The notes beneath the pieces were generated by a model that saw nothing but the letters and a program-made list of their open reading frames with translations, was not told the DNA's origin and ran no database searches. 64,000 nt of DNA. It comes from Croceivirga sp. GTDB taxonomy: Bacteria; Bacteroidota; Bacteroidia; Flavobacteriales; Flavobacteriaceae. Each line of letters starts with the position of its first letter. Positions within the stretch are counted from its first letter, which is position 1. Shown one piece after another: positions 62,077 to 64,000 of the stretch. The stretch is from positions 62,001 to 126,000 of the forward strand of contig JANQQQ010000039.1 in assembly GCA_028284935.1 (NCBI GenBank). The letters run 5' to 3'. The translations under genes and the position numbers were made by a program.

Positions 62077-62084
62077 CAAAGTTA
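62077..62084 (-). promoter_or_regulatory. -7 box of the CCA nucleotidyltransferase gene
   Basis: On the minus strand this reads TAACTTTG followed by C, 7 bases before the first ATG, which predicts a leaderless or almost leaderless transcript. Confidence 0.4.
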
Positions 62085-62117
62085 GTTGCTAAATCAATGC
62101 GCCAAAAACATCCAATT

Positions 62118-63221
62118 TTATTTTTGGGGAAAGAATACGGCCTCGTAACGCTTCATCATATGATTTAGACTGAATTCCCCTGCCATTCTTTCACGTTGTT
62201 TATTGGGGTCAAAAGCGATGGTGCCATTTGCTAGGTCCTTTATTCCTTGAGCCATTGCGTTTACGTCCTCAACTTCCGTAAGTATCCCGTATTCACTGTC
62301 ACCCAAAAGTTCGTCACTTCCGGGCGCCTTGGTAGCCACAATAGGTTTTCCAAAGCTCATGGCCTCATTTAAGACATTGGCCAAACTCTCCGATCTGGAG
62401 CTCAAAAGAAAGATATCAATTCCCCGCCAGAAGGCCTCCATGTTGTTTTCATAGCCCAAAAAGTGAATCCGTGGCATAACGTCTTGATTGTCTTCTATCA
62501 GTTTATCCATATCTAAATCAAATCCTCCGCTACCCACATGTACAATATGAAAACTATTCGGTAATTCCCTAGCGATATCAGGTAACAAATCAAACCCTTT
62601 TCGGTAGTTGAGCCAACCTATGCACCCTACGATTGTACTGTCTTTATCAAGATTCAACCTTTTCCTAAAGTCAATGGCATCACCTTTCAATTCCGGTAGC
62701 TCCACACCCGTGTAAATCTGAATAATATTTGTTTCATCAAAATAATCCGTGGTCGTTGTCAAATGTCTTTTCAGTGCCTGACAATTTACTATCATTTTAG
62801 CTTTTAAGGTTCTAAAAACGGTATGGTATTTTAAGCCCTTTCTGACTTTCCTCCTATTTCCCAGATATAATATCCTATTAGGTACCTTGGCAATGGCAGC
62901 GGCGGCCGTGACTAGCCACCAATCCCGTTTAAGTGGACAGAAAACCGTATGGGGCTTTACTTTTTTTAAAAACTTTACATAGTTCATTAAAACAAAAACA
63001 TTTAAATCTCCCCCGCGTTTGTTGACATTTTTTATGTGAACGTTTTTCAAGCCATCAAAACGTTCCTTGAATTTGTTTTTTAACAGGACTACGTGAACCT
63101 GATATCCGTTTTCACCAAAATATTTGGCACGAAGCCTCACATTTTTTTCAATACCACCCCATCCTTTTGTAGCGCAAAATATCACAAGGGTATTGTTTGC
63201 TTTGTCATTGAATGCTGTCAT
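62118..63221 (-). CDS. Glycosyltransferase family 4 (group 1)
   Basis: A 367-residue GT-B enzyme. The N-terminal domain opens with IFCATKGWGGIEKNV, the Gly-rich loop of lipopolysaccharide and capsule glycosyltransferases. The C-terminal domain has TIVGCIGWLNYRKGFDLLPDI and the nucleotide-sugar site ESLANVLNEAMSFGKPIVAT with the E-x7-E pattern. It probably adds a sugar to lipopolysaccharide or another envelope glycan at the cytosolic membrane face. It overlaps the upstream GT2 gene by 4 bases (ATGA), which implies coupled translation. Confidence 0.92.
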   Translation of the reverse strand: MTAFNDKANNTLVIFCATKGWGGIEKNVRLRAKYFGENGYQVHVVLLKNKFKERFDGLKNVHIKNVNKRGGDLNVFVLMNYVKFLKKVKPHTVFCPLKRDWWLVTAAAAIAKVPNRILYLGNRRKVRKGLKYHTVFRTLKAKMIVNCQALKRHLTTTTDYFDETNIIQIYTGVELPELKGDAIDFRKRLNLDKDSTIVGCIGWLNYRKGFDLLPDIARELPNSFHIVHVGSGGFDLDMDKLIEDNQDVMPRIHFLGYENNMEAFWRGIDIFLLSSRSESLANVLNEAMSFGKPIVATKAPGSDELLGDSEYGILTEVEDVNAMAQGIKDLANGTIAFDPNKQRERMAGEFSLNHMMKRYEAVFFPQK

Positions 63222-63994
63222 AATTTATTGTATTCTTTGGTTAGTCTCTTCATTTCCTTGCATCGGGACCAAACTCCCAAAGCATTTAGATAACATATTA
63301 TGATTCCTTTTTTTCCGTCCAAAAACCCTAAACGAAGCAAGTAGTGATTGAGGAATTTATAAGTAGGCCGAAAAATAATATGGTGCCATTTGGTTCTTTT
63401 GCCCTTTCTAAATTCCTCCTTGGCCTTCATCTGACCATACTTGACCATTTTTGATTTATAGCTGTCATAATTCGAGTAGGAGTAATGGATCAATCTATTC
63501 TTTAAGGTTCTGGAAGTACCATCCACTATCAATGTTTCGTGAACGATACGGTCTTTTGCGAATTTTACCTTACTCTTTTTGAAAAGGCGGTAATTTTTGT
63601 CGGTTTGCCAACCGCTAAATCGAAGTATGCTATCCTTGAACATAAACGTTCTTAAAAAGTAATATGCAGAAGCCGTTTCCTTTTCTGTTTGTACAATACC
63701 CAGAATCTCTTGCCTTAAGGGATTAGGTATACGTTCATCCGCGTCCAAAAAAAGAATCCAATCATAGGTTGCTTTGGTCAACGCAAATTGTTTTTGGTCT
63801 GTATAATTTTTAAAAGATCTCTGAAAACTTTTTACCTGTTTGAATGTGCCAACAATTTCCATTGTTCTGTCGGTACTAAAAGAATCCACCACTATTATTT
63901 CATCGGTAAAACTTAAATTTTCCAAGACCTCTCGAATATTCTTCTCCTCATTGAAGGTAATGAGCAAAGCCGATATTTTTTTAGTATTGCCCAT
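63218..63994 (-). CDS. Glycosyltransferase family 2 (LPS core-type)
   Basis: A 258-residue GT-A enzyme. ISALLITFNEEKNIREVLENL opens the Rossmann-like fold, DEIIVVDSFSTDRT is the nucleotide-binding turn, and WILFLDADERI holds the metal-binding D-x-D. The layout is that of the WaaE/KdtX-like beta-1,4-glucosyltransferases of LPS core synthesis: compact, with a basic C-terminus (RPTYKFLNHYLLRLGFLDG). The ATG at 63994 is near the window edge; whether another gene of the locus precedes it cannot be seen. Confidence 0.9.
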   Translation of the reverse strand: MGNTKKISALLITFNEEKNIREVLENLSFTDEIIVVDSFSTDRTMEIVGTFKQVKSFQRSFKNYTDQKQFALTKATYDWILFLDADERIPNPLRQEILGIVQTEKETASAYYFLRTFMFKDSILRFSGWQTDKNYRLFKKSKVKFAKDRIVHETLIVDGTSRTLKNRLIHYSYSNYDSYKSKMVKYGQMKAKEEFRKGKRTKWHHIIFRPTYKFLNHYLLRLGFLDGKKGIIICYLNALGVWSRCKEMKRLTKEYNKL

Positions 63995-64000
63995 GTAATA

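Overview
The window looks like chromosomal DNA from a marine-type member of the Flavobacteriaceae (Bacteroidota); I would not name a genus. The evidence is three secreted proteins with type IX secretion (T9SS) C-terminal domains, a giant SprB-repeat adhesin, many Bacteroidota-style lipoproteins, a LytS/LytTR two-component pair, TAnnTTTG promoter boxes ahead of several genes, and few Shine-Dalgarno sequences. No rRNA, tRNA, CRISPR array or intact insertion sequence was seen.

Layout. 0-16 kb is mostly core: the end of an outer-membrane protein, guaB, a large surface lipoprotein, a truncated thioredoxin copy, a LytTR regulator with its kinase, an ankyrin-repeat protein with a beta-lactamase-fold hydrolase, the intact thioredoxin, lysA with a small membrane protein, a LON-domain protein, sucC, two paralogous small exported proteins, a TerB-like protein and an Hsp20 chaperone. 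16-19.3 kb holds a lipoprotein and a T9SS-secreted alpha/beta hydrolase. 19.5-25.3 kb is the most system-like part: a compact six-gene minus-strand unit (ArsM-like methyltransferase, TlpA-type thioredoxin, stand-alone DsbD alpha-like domain, DsrE-like protein, exported Dabb protein, cysteine desulfurase) just downstream of a membrane-anchored TPR-LuxR regulator. It reads as a sulfur-transfer and thiol-redox module of unknown substrate.

25.5-31.8 kb is an accessory, decaying stretch: a broken acetyltransferase, a cupin protein, an orphan FtsX-type permease, small exported proteins, non-coding gene remnants, a frameshifted lipoprotein, a lipoprotein whose coding sequence contains a perfect hairpin, and a spaced 14-bp inverted repeat. 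31.8-35.8 kb is a TetR-controlled operon for exported sugar oxidation (GMC oxidoreductase, gluconate-dehydrogenase-type small subunit, TIM-barrel isomerase) with a strongly palindromic operator.

35.8-56.2 kb is all on the minus strand: uvrB, a T9SS type B protein, an ABC-2 exporter, and two related surface proteins that share about 650 N-terminal residues. The larger is 4182 residues, with 28 SprB-like repeats interrupted by a jelly-roll-like domain. 56.3-64 kb returns to conserved genes: an unknown protein with kinase-like motifs, a coiled-coil protein beside a nucleoid-associated protein, a pRiA4b ORF-3 protein, heme A synthase, a CCA-type nucleotidyltransferase, and two overlapping glycosyltransferases at the edge.
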